Shown here: in pieces, positions 36,101-47,835 of the stretch | How the letters are laid out: each line of letters begins with the position of its first letter | Numbering within the stretch: position 1 is the first letter of the stretch | Assembly: GCA_019671135.1 (NCBI GenBank) | Contig: JAHRHY010000012.1 | Span: forward strand, 1,116,001 to 1,180,000 | Direction of reading: 5' to 3' | Source: Linnemannia hyalina | Taxonomy: Eukaryota > Mortierellomycota > Mortierellomycetes > Mortierellales > Mortierellaceae | Length of the DNA stretch: 64,000 nucleotides | Notes under the pieces: generated by a model | What the model was told of the DNA's origin: nothing | What the model saw: only the letters and a program-made list of their open reading frames with translations | Databases searched by the model: none | Program-made: the position numbers and the translations under genes

Positions 36101-36422
36101 GTGGAGAGAGGACCTTGGTCTGACCAGAAGACGGGGGGCTGAAGTAAGCGGAATCCTTGTCTCGTTCCCTTTCACGTTCCTTTTCTTTATTCTCTATCAA
36201 AAGGTGCAAATATGACATGAGCGATGGTAAATCATGAGTGAGTGTCGAGTGTAAAAGAGAGAGAGATATGCATGCAAGGAGGATGTGTGCATTATTTGGC
36301 GTGGGATGTGTTGTTTTTTTCGTAGGATAGTATAGTACGAGAACGTGCAAGGAAGGAAGGTAGGATTGACCAGGGGAGAAGGAAGGGAATGACGTACTCT
36401 TTGATTGCAGCCAGGAGGACAT
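33136..36422 (-). CDS. sch9: Sch9-like AGC protein kinase with N-terminal C2 domain
   Basis: Nutrient/TOR-responsive Ser/Thr kinase of the Sch9 (S6K/Akt-like) family. Exons on the minus strand: 36398-36422, 35731-36193, 34511-34733, 34286-34354 and 33136-34152, total 598 aa. Residues 10-60 are charged and Pro/Asn-rich. A C2 domain follows, split by a 997-bp intron: GTLVIRVVEARGLTLP ... LPYAVLEFDKNEVLIDALGG ... NPVWQYRA, then FDVSRFTEAQLSLYV. The kinase domain starts FDLLKVIGKGSFGKVMQVRK; YRDLKPENILLD, DFGLCKL and the activation loop TFCGTPEYLAPE are intact. The C-terminal tail has the hydrophobic motif FKGFTY, whose Thr is the expected TORC1 site. Joining both halves into one gene rests on the exact match of the exon ends to the Sch9 C2 sequence. 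Confidence 0.92.
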
Positions 36423-37022
36423 GCTGAATGAGATTCACCGGAGAGTGTTAGAAAGTGGTGAATGGGAGAGTAATGAGAGAGAGAGAGAGGGTGAGTGAGT
36501 GAGTGAGAGTAATGAGAGAGTGATGGGGATAGAAGAGTCGTTGGTATTGTCGACGTTGTTGTTGTTAGTGGTGGCAGTGGTGGTGGTGGTGGTGGTAGTG
36601 CAGTTGGAGTTGCGTTGTGTTGATATGAAAAGGGGAGGATAAGAATGCAAATGTTCCAACGCTTTTATACCTGTCGATGAATGGCCAATTTGCTTTGGCG
36701 CACAAATCACATCCCACTACGAATTCATTCCACCCTAATTGCATGACTTTTTTCCTTTTTTTCACACGGCACACGGCACAGAACCTGATCTGCGACTCGT
36801 TGCATTGTATTTGCCCATCCGCCCCCCGACACCTTTACACTTTGGCCCTTTCCTGCAAGCTGCAACACCTGTTGGACTGTGAATTCCTTGCCTCCTTTTG
36901 TCTTTTCTTTTCTCTTCTCTCTCCTTCCACCTTTTCTTGCCCCTCTCCTCTTTCCTGCGTACTTCCTCACCCATACCTGCACTCGAGCCCCCCATTCAAC
37001 CACCCAGAGGAAGAGTCGATCA
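36423..37022. promoter_or_regulatory. divergent promoter region Sch9 / metallophosphatase
   Basis: No gene. A GA-rich microsatellite at about 36475-36530 and GTGGTG repeats at 36570-36600 lie near the Sch9 start; a CT-rich block (36890-36990) precedes the phosphatase start. Confidence 0.5.
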
Positions 37023-38815
37023 ATGCTGCGACCCATCCTTCTCCTGGCCCTCCTGGCCCTGCTCATCCTCTACTTCAGACAACCACCCAACTCATCACCC
37101 ATCCACTCTAAGACAGTCAAGACCTCCATTAAACAACAACACCAACAGCAGCCGCCAAAGAACGGAAGGACAGTCGCCGTCGGGGACCTCCACAGCGACC
37201 TCGCACAAACCCTGGCCGTCCTCCGTCTCGCCAACGTCGTCGACGCTGACTCGAACTGGTCCGGAGGACACGACACCCTCGTCCAAACTGTTAGTCATCG
37301 TCGTCGTTTTTGTTGTCGTTGTCGCGGGTATAGACGCACCATCTTTGTTTTCCCCTCGTTGTCGCGTTGATCAGGGTTACTGACATTCTGCTTTCTATTG
37401 ATATGTGCAATGATAGGGTGATATCGTAGATCGTGGACCAGACACCATTGCCATTTACAATCTTTTTAACAAGCTCCGCAAACAGGCCAAGGAGGCTGGA
37501 GGAAAGGTACTTCGTCGCATTGGAACAACCAACCTTTACCAAGGAGAACCCCGCTGTCTAATATACTTGAGTTCTGTATGTAGAGAAAAGAGCTTTGCTG
37601 ACAGTCAACTTTACCTTTTGCTGAACTTGTATAGGTTGTCAATGTCTACGGAAAGTAAGGACATGCTACCAGGAAGCAAGAAAAATGAACTGATGACAAG
37701 TGTACGGAATGGCGAAACAACCAGCGAGGAACAGATTCAACTCACACGATGCATCTCTCTCTTTCCTTCACTCATGTTAGCCATGAGGTGATGAACTTGG
37801 GCGGAGATTTGCGCTACGTGACAGAGGAGGATTATGCCTCGTTCGGAGGTCGACAGAAGCGCAAGGAGGCCTGGGATGTCAAGACAGGCTGGCTCGGACA
37901 GGAGATCTACAACAACTTCAACATCACCCACATCCAGAACGGACACACCATCTTTACTCATGGCGATATGGAACCCGAATGGGCTCGACTCGGTGCCAAC
38001 ACCCTCAACATGTTGTCCCGCGAGGCCATCTGGAAGGGCGACTTTAGACACGCTCCTATTTTCCAGGGATCAGGCAAGTGTCTTTTTTTTTCTATGTTAG
38101 CAAGGAGAGAGAAAGGGCACTCATGGAGCTTGTTGCTTTTACCATTTGGTGTGTTATCCTCTGTGGTAAATACTTACATATGGTTTTGTTCGCCCTCCTT
38201 ATGATCAAATAGGCCCCATCTGGAGTCGCTCCCATGCGACACAGGAGGACGGCATGGAAGAGACTTGCAAAAGTGTCGATGCCGTCAAGAAGGCGCTCGG
38301 AGTAAGTACCATCCCTGGATGGGACATTCAAAGACATACATACTCTCTTTTCCATTGAGCAATCTCATTTTGGAGCAGATGATTGAAACGAGTCCAAGAA
38401 AGAGATGCTCAAACGCGTACTTTTGTTTATTATTACTCCTGCATTGCCGTTTGACCTAGGTGAATCGTTTGATCTCGGGACATACTCCCCAATATCGAAC
38501 AGGAAAGATCCTTTCGATCTGCAATGGCGGTTACATGGTCATCGATGTGGGCATCAGCAAGTACTATGGTACGACTACTTCATACTTGCTCTTCCTTGCT
38601 TTTTTTTGGCGAAGATCTGCGGATCTTATGAGATGGATATAAGGAAGGCCTCATGGTTTGGTGTTCATCTATGGTTTGTGTTGGAGAACTAATCTTATTG
38701 TGCGGTTATTGTTCTTATTTTAGGTGGTCACTTGGCTGCACTGGAGATTGTCGAGAACGACGATGGATCGCAGAGCGTCTATGCTCTCTACCCCGGCGGC
38801 AAGCGGTTGGTATAA
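37023..38815 (+). CDS. Shewanella-like metallophosphatase, membrane-anchored
   Basis: Calcineurin-type metallophosphoesterase. Seven exons: 37023-37289, 37417-37506, 37635-37654 (20 nt), 37781-38073, 38213-38301, 38460-38568 and 38724-38815, giving 319 aa. Intron 4 starts GC (G|GCAAGT); the neighbouring GT would break the frame. An N-terminal hydrophobic anchor or signal (PILLLALLALLILYF) precedes a short Gln-rich linker. Metal-binding motifs are in order: VGDLHSD, GDIVDRGPDT, YGNHEVMNLGG, FTHGDMEPEW and SGHTPQYRTGK, with NGGYMVIDVGIS near the end. This set fits the Shewanella-like protein phosphatase group found in fungi, plants and bacteria. Substrate unknown; the anchor suggests ER lumen, vacuole or outside. 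Confidence 0.88.
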
Positions 38816-38946
38816 GGAGCAGCGCATTTACATCTCTTTTTTTTGTGAGTGTTTGCTATTTACAAAAACTGGCTTTATTTGCAGACAATTAAAAGAACAA
38901 ACAACGCACAACACTTCAGATATGTATATGTTTTGTCACTGAGCTA

Positions 38947-40730
38947 TTAACGAGCAAAGCGCATCATGAAGGCGACGATCAATCCACCAATGACCACGCC
39001 CTCCATGAACCCAAGTCCTCCGATGGTTGAGGAAGACTCGGTAGCTTTCTTGGCCAGGGCTACTTCTTGGTCCTTCTTCCAAGAGAGGAGGATGCTTGAG
39101 ATGTCTTCGACAATGCCACGGCGGAGCTCTTGGGCGTCGACTGGTTGGACCTTGGTGTTCTCCATAGTACTGCTGTTGTTATCGGTAGTGGTGATGGAGG
39201 AGAGGGCGATACTACGACGGTTGTGGGGCTGGGTTTGGCTTTGGGAGGTCTCTTGGGAATGAGTTGGGTCGGATGAGGTTGATGCTGATGCTGAATGGCT
39301 AATGGATCTATCCTCCTCGTCGGCTTTGAGAAAAAGATCAGATGAGAAAAAAAAAAGAGAGAGAGAAAGGGGATGAGAGGTGCGAGTGAGTGAGCAAACA
39401 AGAGTGACAAAAGAAATTAATATTCGCCCACGTTGTCACACCGACGACGTTAAGGCGACGACCAGATGATCCCTTGTTTTTTTTTCTGCAAAGGACTTAC
39501 AGTGAATGGGCGAGGAAGGGCCGGGACTGACGGTTTGGGCGCCGCCATCCTTCTCGGGGTTATACCCATCTTCCCAGTTCATTGAGACGACTCGACTGGC
39601 ACGCAGGGTCTCGCGGCGGAGCATTCCCACGGCCTTCATGATCATCGACCTCCACTTTAGGTTGATTTCCATCCGTTCTATTTTTTTTTATGGTTGTAGA
39701 GAAGGATGTGGTAGAGAGAGGGGAGAGTTAAAAGGTTAGTGACAAGCATGTAAGTTTGTATTCGCCATTGTGCATAAATGCATGCATATATTCGACGAAA
39801 TGGTGTGTCTCTTCAATGATGCTTACCAAGGTCCTCCTCGGACAGATCCAGGAACTGGGCCCCATTCAGGCACGCCGTCTATTTTACAAACACAGAATGA
39901 TTACATCAGAATGCAAGACAAACAAACATCCAGTGACCACGACTAGAAACAAACCCCTGCAATCCGATCCAAAATAAAGGGGCATATCAGACTGATCAAG
40001 AGGACAGATCATCACACCCTATTTCTTTTTAGCGCTTCCAACTTGCCTGGCGGACATAACGTCCAAGGTCCTCAGTAATGGCACGAGGGTACCGTCGCAG
40101 ACTGTACCCAAGGTACTCGGCTACATGGGCACTACTCCATGCCCGCACCTCCGCCGGCAGATCTGGATACGGCGTCTCATCCACGATCAACGTCGCCGAT
40201 CGATGAACCGATGGGCGTGAGAAACTGTTGGATCGTTTCCAGGGCGATGGTGGTGGCGACGGCATCGGTTGCTGCTGCTGCACTGGAGAAGAGGGCAAAG
40301 GGGACATGTTTGGAAGCGAGCCAAGACGAGAGTTAGGGAAGGAAGCAGACGACCGAAGCGGTCGTCCACCAAACCGGCCACTCTCCGTCTCCCTCGATCG
40401 CGAGGCATTCGAGGACGGGATATTGATCGGTTGTGTCGAAAAGGCCACAGACGCCGAGTGGGAAGAGTTGGATGCGGGGGTTGGGGGCGTTGCTTGGGAA
40501 GGGAGGGCGGATTTGTAGAAGGCGTCGTCAGAGGGGGACATGAGGGGTGGGTAGATGTAGGCCTTTGTTGTCGACTGCTGGATGGCTTCGGAGGGGTATG
40601 CCAATGGGACATGGACCTTCTTGTAACGGTAGGACCCAGAGGTGATCGATGCGTCGGACTCGTCTCGGGGGCTGGCGGTTGTGGTTGTGGTGGGGTCCGT
40701 GGTGGCGAAGGAGGTGATGATTGGATCCAT
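38947..40730 (-). CDS. SAM-domain protein with C-terminal membrane anchor
   Basis: 429 aa from exons 40047-40730, 39827-39878, 39501-39677 and 38947-39323. The first intron is GC-AG (CAG|GCAAGT). Residues 1-180 are Ser/Pro/Thr-rich and likely disordered. A sterile alpha motif follows, assembled over three exons: VRAWSSAHVAEYLGYSL, EDLGRYVRQ, then ACLNGAQFLDLSEEDL and INLKWRSMIMKAVGML. A second disordered segment and an amphipathic stretch (LRRGIVEDISSILLSWKKDQE) lead to one membrane span at the very end, GFMEGVVIGGLIVAFMMRFAR. The layout of a cytosolic SAM domain with a tail anchor suggests an adaptor on ER, mitochondria or peroxisomes. Partners unknown. It converges with the metallophosphatase gene, 131 bp apart. 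Confidence 0.85.
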
Positions 40731-42303
40731 TGTAGAAAGATGTTAACGAGAACGGTAAAATAAATACAAGGTGAAGGGTAAAGGATTTGGAGGCGATGTA
40801 CGATATAAACAAGAAGAAAAATGCAGGAAAAAAACGAAGAGGCTGATAACAAAAAAAAGAAAAAAAGGCAGTTGGATCAAAGGGTCATTAAAAGGATGGT
40901 GATTCCTGAAGGAAAGGGCGCTCCCGAGAGTGGGGAGTGGAGAGATTGTGATGGTGGTGGATGAAGAGCAAGAACTGAAAAGAAAAGAAAGAAAGAAAGA
41001 GAGAAAAGAAAAAACAAATGACATGACAACAACAAAAAGACTTCCATTGCCAAGTGGTCAATGCCCCTATTTCGAATTATTTTTGCACTTTTGATCCGTT
41101 CAGTTCACGAGGACGTGATTCAGGGCGCAAATGCTAATGTAGGTCATTTGAGCGTTTTCCTCTTCCTCCTCCGTCCCTCTTGGTCATTCATCCGTCTGCT
41201 ATCCTTCTTGTTCCAGTGTCGTTTTACATTCCCTTTGCATAAGCAATTCACCCCTCTTTTCTGTTTGCTCAATGATATCTTATTGCCGTTGTGTTGAGAT
41301 CCATCTCAAGGAGCTCTGTGCATTTATTCCGGTAGACTACTCTTTTTTATTTTTTTCGAAACGCGTATTTTGTTGCTCCCGTCCTGTGGGTCCATACGTG
41401 ATCCTCCTCCCCTCGCCTCCCCTCGCCTCCCTGCTTCCCCCACACCTTCCACCTGCAACACCTATCTCACCTCCGAAGAGGATACATATATTCAAGCATT
41501 TGCATTTTACCCCTACATCAATTTCACTCGCATACTATTACCATCGATAGCGGTCCTTCAGGCTTCGTTTTTCGCCAGCGCCTCGACCTCACCCCCTCTT
41601 TTTTTTCATGATTTTATTTTCTCTGACAAACAACACGAAGAAGGCATTTGTTGGGAGTAACGGGGCTACAGACCAAACTGTTCAGTGCATCCACCAGTTA
41701 CAGTCCGGCCTAAAACCCTGGCTCTAGCACAGCACCTGTCGCTGCTTCATACAGCTTAAACGGAAGACAAAAGCTTAAAACAGAAGAAATAAAATTAGAT
41801 ACGAATAAAGGGGATTCTTCCCATCCTCTCCATCATTAACAACCTCCTCCTTCCTAAAAAACTCTCCAACAACCGCTCGTCAGCAGCGCGTGGGTCCTTG
41901 GTCGCTCCAGGGCACCTTCCTTCATCATGTGTGGCTAGCGAAGCGCGCTACACGGGCAGAAACCATCGCGGGTGATGTAACCGTATCCTTGACTCCAGCC
42001 GCCTTGCGGGCCTGTGTGCTTGGATATCTTGTTCTTGGCAGAGATACCCTGAGTCTGTTCCCATGCGATCGTCTTGGAGCACCAAGGTTTCTAGATCAGC
42101 TCCGAGGCCTGCGTCTCCTGGTAGCCAAAAGAAAAACTTGTGCAGGACCGTCTTAGTAATAGACATTAGGGTCCGGACACGGGGCCTCAGGGTAAAGGCG
42201 AGGGTAAACGTGACCATATCCTACCCCTTAATATGGTCACGTGCAATGCGGAATTGTTACAGTAGGCTCAAATATGCAAATGAAACATCTATTCACAAGA
42301 TCT
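40731..42303. other. intergenic region upstream of the SAM gene and of the tRNA
   Basis: No gene recognised; several overlapping short frames only. 40980-41000 is GAAA-rich, and 41395-41430 carries two CCCCTCGCCTC units. Confidence 0.5.
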
Positions 42304-42386
42304 GGTAGGATGGCCGAGTTGGTCTAAGGCGCCGCACTCAAGTTGCGGTCTCGAGAGAGGCGTGGGTTCAAATCCCACTTCTACCA
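42304..42386 (+). tRNA. tRNA-Leu (anticodon CAA)
   Basis: Class II tRNA. The acceptor stem GGTAGGA pairs with TTCTACC and the discriminator is A. The D-arm (GGCCGAGTTGGTCTAAGGC), an anticodon stem CCGCA/TGCGG with loop CTCAAGT (anticodon CAA, reads UUG), a long variable arm (TCTCGAGAGAGG) and T-arm GTGGGTTCAAATCCCAC are all present. No intron, no encoded CCA. A T4 run at 42392-42395 can end Pol III transcription. Confidence 0.96.
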
Positions 42387-42529
42387 TCATCTTTTGTCGC
42401 TTTTGAGGCGGCTCTCTCTCTTTTTTGTCTGGGAGCGAGGAGGGACGCGTTCAGCTTCAATGACACGATTCTTTATTTTAAAGCAAAGCAAAGCGCTTCA
42501 TTTTTGGCAAACCGTCTAGTTTTTTTTTT

Positions 42530-45500
42530 TTACATGGCACGACCGGATCCGCGTCTCGACTTCTGCTGACGGGCCTGCTCAGCATGGAACCAATAATCAT
42601 CATCCGAAGCCGCCTCACGATCTGCAGGAACATTGTTCAAGCTCTCATCAAATTCCTGGATTTTATCACCAGCTTTGTTCAACCCAGCATGGAGTTCAGA
42701 TTCCAACCGGTTCGCAGACTTTTCGGTCTCGTGGGTCTTGGCACTCCACCACCGGCGACCCTCATCCTTGGCTTGTTTCACTCCGTCCTGGATCTCGGAC
42801 GCGGCCTTGTTCGCGGTCTGTTCGGCTCCAAAGATGGTTTCCTTCAGGGAATCGATGCCACTTTGGAGGTTTTCTTTGGTGGTTTGGAGGTCATCACGGA
42901 TGTGATCCATCAGGTTGTGGTCGTCGCGGCCATTAGCGGAACCTTGGTGCTCGTGGTGGTGGTGAGTGTAGACACGTTGGCCCTCGGCGGTGACGGCGGC
43001 ATCGATGACATTGTCGTAGGCCTTGCGGGCGGTCTCGGACATGTCTCTGCCAACGGCTTCGGTTTTGGCATTGACGTCGCGTTCGGCTTTGGTGGCAACA
43101 TGTTCGATGCCGGTTCCGAGCTCGGAGATCTTGGTGGTGATGTCGGGGGAGGAGGTGGAGGATGAGGAACCAGATGACCACCAGCTACGACGCTCGGGCA
43201 TGGCAGCGTTGACGGCTCCGACGATGCTCTCCTTAGTCTTGGTGGTGGCCTCTGCAGCCTTAGCCTCAGCACCAAGGACGGCATCCTTCAAGTTGTGAAG
43301 ACCATCGGAAATATCATCCTTGGTCTGCTTGATGTCCTCAACAATGTGTTCCATGAGATGTCCGGTGGTGTCGAAACCATCGTGGCTGTGGTCGTGAGTG
43401 TGCTTGGTCGAGGTAGTGCTGGTAGTAGTGGTGGTCGACGATTGAGACCAAGGCCAGCTCCAGCTGCTGCTAGAGGAAGACGAAGAGGCGTTATCACGCA
43501 TCTCGGCCTTCAAACCATCCAACTGAGAACGGAGACGAGCCTCACGTTCAATGTCGGCGCTGTGCTCACGGGAGATCGAGCTGGAAGACTCACGGGCAGA
43601 CAACTCGGCGGCGCGCTTTCTCTCGGCAAGGTTGGACTCGGCACGGTTCTTGGCAGCAAGGGCCTCAGCCTCAGCTCTCTCAGCAGAGAGCTTCTGCTTC
43701 ATCTCCTTGGCAGCTAACTCAGCATGCCGCTTTTTCTCCAGGAGCATAGCTTCGGCGCGAGCCTTGGCCTCACGAGCAGCAGCATCAGCCTCAGCCTTCT
43801 CGCGCAAGACACGCTCCTGAACCTCGCGGGCGGTCTGCTCAGCCAAAGTGCGTTGCTCAAGCTCCCAAGCCTGGGCGCGGGCCTTGGCGTCAGCAACAGC
43901 ACGATCGGCAGCAGCCTTCTCAGTAGCGAAACGCTTCTCGAGTTCCTTGGCGCTACGCTCCATCGAGACCTGGCGCTCGTGGATCAAAGCATCACTGGTA
44001 ACCTTGGCCTGACGAGCGGCAGCCTCAGCTCTGGTCCTGGTATCGAAAACCTTCTTTTCGAGATTAGACTGCTCCTGGGCGAGACGGTTGGCAAGATCGA
44101 GAGCAGCGCGCTCAGCAGCTTGCTTGGACTCCCAGGCGATAGACTCGGTGCTGGGCTTGATAGAGACGCTGGCGTCCAAATCACCAGGAGAGCTACGGAA
44201 GCGACGGTCCCACCAGGAAGAGCGACCCAGGGAGGCAGAGTTGAGGCTACCTGGCCAGTTGTAGTAGCTGGCATCACGGATATCAGCCGAGGAGATCTCT
44301 TGGCCGTTGGTCCAATACTCGGTCTCGTGGGGGAGGTGACTGCTGATAAAGATGTTGCGGTGGCTGTTGGCATAGGGAGACTCACCCACACGAGAAGTTC
44401 CCATCTCCTCCTTGGTCGATGACCAGACATCGACGTCCTTGTTGTCAAGACCACCGCTGCTGTTGAAACCAGCCTGACGGAACCAGTACCCATCATCTTC
44501 GCGGACCTTGGAGGTGCCTTGCTCCTCACCAGTACTCCAGTGGTCATGAGATTCGGGGCCAGAGGCAGCACCGGCAGCACCAACACCAGCAGTTCCGGAG
44601 CGGGTTGAGAACCAGTACTTGGAAGTACGAGTGGTCGACTCTGGGTGACGATTCTGATCGTGATGGAACCAACTCTTCTCAGTCTCTGACTTGAGGGACG
44701 GCGAGCCAGAGCCAGATGGGATAGATGCAGAGGCATTCCCAATAGTGCGCCCAACAAGGCGAGACTTGTCCTCGACCCAGCCCTTGGCGTTACCGATAGC
44801 GTCAGTGGCCTTGGCCTTTGCGTCGTTGACCTGGGTCTTGATGGAGTCCTCGGCGATGTGCTTGACCTCCTGGGTCTTGTTGTCGATCTTGGTGTCGATC
44901 TTGTCGGACTTGACTTCGGCGGTGTGCCAGGCCTCGCGGGCCTTGTAAGCTAGATCAGCGCGGGGGAGGGCTGAAGTTGAGGAGTGGGATGAGGAGGATG
45001 AGACATGGGAAGAAGCCCATCTGTCGTATGAGGGTTGGTCGACACCGAGGAGGTTGCGAGTGGTGTGGGGGAGGAAGTAGTATCCGGCGGCGGAGGCGAA
45101 GGCCACTGGAGATAAGGCTTTCAATAGTGTACCACCTATTCGTTCGTTGATCAAAGAAAAAGTTTAAACTGTTTTGTTGGAATGTGAAACTCGGAACATG
45201 ACGCGAGGAATTATTATATCGTGATGACACAAGTAGAGGAATCTATACCTTGGCGGGCGGCAAGGGATCCAGTCAGACCAGCAATGGCGACATAAGCAAG
45301 CCCAGGGAAGAGATCCTCCTCGGGTGCAATGACCGAGCGCGTGTTGGCGTGGTTATGGTTCCGGCTGTTGGCCTCGCGACGGAACTTTGACTTGACCTCC
45401 TCGGGTTTAATCTCGGACTTGTCTGCAAGGTGGGGGAACAAACTCGCACGGTGGCCGTGATCGAGTCCGCTCTGTTCCTCCTATCCCACCAACCATGCAA

Positions 45501-45838
45501 CAAAAACAACGGGGAACAGGCCACAAACAGTGAGTACACAAGAAGTTGGCCCTCTTGGTCTGTGCTCACTTTCTCATTTCTGTACAAGTGAATAACCACA
45601 GCACAAAGGACTTACAGTCTCGTCGGCATAGACAGGGTTGAACGAAGCGCGAACACTGCTGGCGACAAGCGCGGCAGCAGCAGCGATTGTCATGGGCTAA
45701 GAAGGGCAAGAGGAATGCACCGAGTTGAGTCTGGTGTCCATGTACTTGTTTTCACTCCCCTGCCTGTATTTTCCCACACAGAAAGAACAACATAAAAAGT
45801 CTGAAATGCAAACTTACGCGCATGATGGAGTGAACCAT
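42530..45838 (-). CDS. MICOS Mic26/27 (apolipoprotein O-like) protein with giant helical extension
   Basis: 979 aa, where this family usually has 200-300. Exons 45818-45838, 45616-45696, 45249-45480 and 42530-45135, all GT-AG. Residues 1-33 look like a mitochondrial leader. LFPGLAYVAIAGLTGSLAARQ (about 92-112) and GTLLKALSPVAFASAAGYYF (about 113-133), ending LPHTTRNLLG, are the paired membrane segments and the conserved end of the Mic26/27 core, which shapes cristae junctions. The rest is unusual. A region with repeated W motifs (KYWFS, DHWST, GYWFR, DVWSS, EYWTN) is followed by about 220 residues of Ala/Glu/Lys/Arg coiled coil. Two related modules then follow, each with a His-rich lead (HTHDHSHDG; YTHHHHEHQG) before HLMEHIVEDIKQTKDDI or NLMDHIRDDLQTTKENL. 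The tail ends with another YWFH. One uninterrupted exon encodes all of it, so it is not an assembly join of two genes. Confidence 0.82.
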
Positions 45839-47835
45839 GTTTGTAGTATGCGTGTTTTACTGACGTCAAAAAAAGTGAAAAGCGTTCTGTTGAAGTATTA
45901 TAGCGTAACAGTGTAGGGTGTTGTGTTGTACAGCTTGTACTTCCGCAGAGCACAAAGAAAAATGAAAAATATGTACAAGGGAGAAGGGATATTTACAAGT
46001 GGAGAGGAGTATTAGTGCTACACAATCAAGTGCGCGGAGTAGATATGATCTGTGGATGTGGAAGGATAGGGATGGGTTGGGAAGGAAGAAGAAACGAGAA
46101 AGTAGAAAAGAGAGCGGAAGTGGACAAAAAGTAAGTGAGTGCGTGAGAATGTCTGCAGGATCCAAATGAAACGAGACGCACATAATTTTTTCTTCATCTC
46201 CTCCACAGACTCCCGAAGCAGTCACGAAACCCTGAAGAATTGTCGACCATTCCCATTGTTTCTCCATTACCATGTCGCGTCTTTCTTGGAGCCTTTTATT
46301 TTATGAACGGAAGTGAGTAAATTTCAAGAGCCATGATATCATCCGTGCGCACTGTCCGATTAAAGGCGTAATGCCCGTGTCTCCTGTTTATTGACAAGAC
46401 GAATATCTGATTGTGCAATGGCGATGGATGAACAGTACTCCACTTTCGTCAATAAAGGAAAAAAAGAAACGCTAGGAAGATCGCACACTCTGTTCTATCG
46501 CCAAGGAAAAGAGCTTTTCCAATGGCAATTTGGCCTCTGCTGCCGTCGCTAACGCCTCTTCCATCACGACCCAAAGGACATGGGTTAATCTTAGCACAAG
46601 TAAGAATCCTTAAGAGCACCTGCTCCATCTAGATAACGGAGGCTTATTGTAGTCTAGGGTCACACCCAAAAGAGTGCGGGCTTCTCGCTCCTCAAGAGAT
46701 CCTGAGCTCTGCCGAAGTGCGTCCAGGCAAAGAGAGTAAGTGACGTCAAGTGCCCAAAAGTGTCCTGGGTGTGAGAGGGACCCTTGTCGGAAAGAGTAGA
46801 CCATGTCCCTGAAGGTGATGGTGGCGTTGGTGATTCAACAGGGTCGGTTGTAGGGGAAAAGTGTAAAATGAAGAAAAAAAATAATGTCGAAGCCCAGTCG
46901 GACAAGTCACGTGTAAATGGGTACATTGTGCCACGCCATAAGGCAGCTTCTCCCAGAAGAACAGCATCATCAACAGCATGAAGCGCACACGCACAACCAA
47001 GGACCAGAGGGCACAGTGGACACAGATCTACATGTGACCACAAACAGATGGGTGGGAACTCCGAGAGGACGGGTGCCTTTGCGGACGAGCTGTAGCAGAA
47101 TACAGGGAACAACCGTGCCCAGGCGAGCAGAGCTACTCGAGTGTCTGATCAATCATCGACATCCTGTTGGGTCTGAGGTGCATGGATATTATGGAAAGTG
47201 AGGTTGACAATGTGCAAGCAGGGACACTTCGCCAGTTCCACTTTTAAAGGCATCTTTACCTTGAAAAAAATGTACAAGCGAGCAAGAACATCCTTTATTC
47301 GCTAAAAAGAATCAATTTAATAAGCATCGCTGTTCGTCAATTGGCAGATTAATTACTCTCATCTGCAACTGCAGAAGTGAGAAGGTCCAGGTCTCAAAGT
47401 AACAAAGATGCTTGAACGTGGGAGGCGTGTGTGTCCAGCAGACTTGTGTTTATCGCATGTGGCATTTGGCGGTCACTGACAAGCAAAGGCGTCTGTTCCC
47501 ACTGCCGCCCCACACCTCAAAAAAGAAGTAATAGAAGAGTCGACTCCTTTGTGGCTAGGGTGTGTTGGACATCGAATGCATGTCCAGCAGTGCCCTCGCC
47601 CACGCCCAAAGGAGATTTTGCTGGATAAAAATAGAAAAAAAAAAAGAGAAGACAAGAAAAAAAAGACCAAGCCACTTTCTTTCAGTTCAGAGTATTCAGA
47701 GTATGGGTGCCCTTTTCTCCATCATCTTTTCCCTTTTCTCCGTCACCCCTTCCATTCCCCCTTCCTTTCCTTTCATCACATAACACCCACCACTCAAGAA
47801 TACGCACATCCGGATCCCGGCAAACTCGACTCATC
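45839..47835. other. intergenic region, no supported gene
   Basis: The first few hundred bases are the promoter of the MICOS gene, and 47640-47830 (pyrimidine-rich) that of the next gene. 46600-47200 has long overlapping frames on both strands, none with an ATG start and family resemblance together; it could be a decayed element. Confidence 0.45.

Noticed and set aside
40187..40852. 221-codon minus-strand frame overlapping the SAM gene
   Set aside because: It is a shadow of the Ser/Pro-rich SAM-protein exon in another frame; Pro/His/Arg-rich nonsense translation.
42584..44422. Several long plus-strand frames
   Set aside because: Antisense shadows of the large MICOS exon.
46660..47112. 150-codon minus-strand frame
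   Set aside because: It has no ATG start and no family features, and competing frames exist on the other strand. Could be a decayed element but not supportable.
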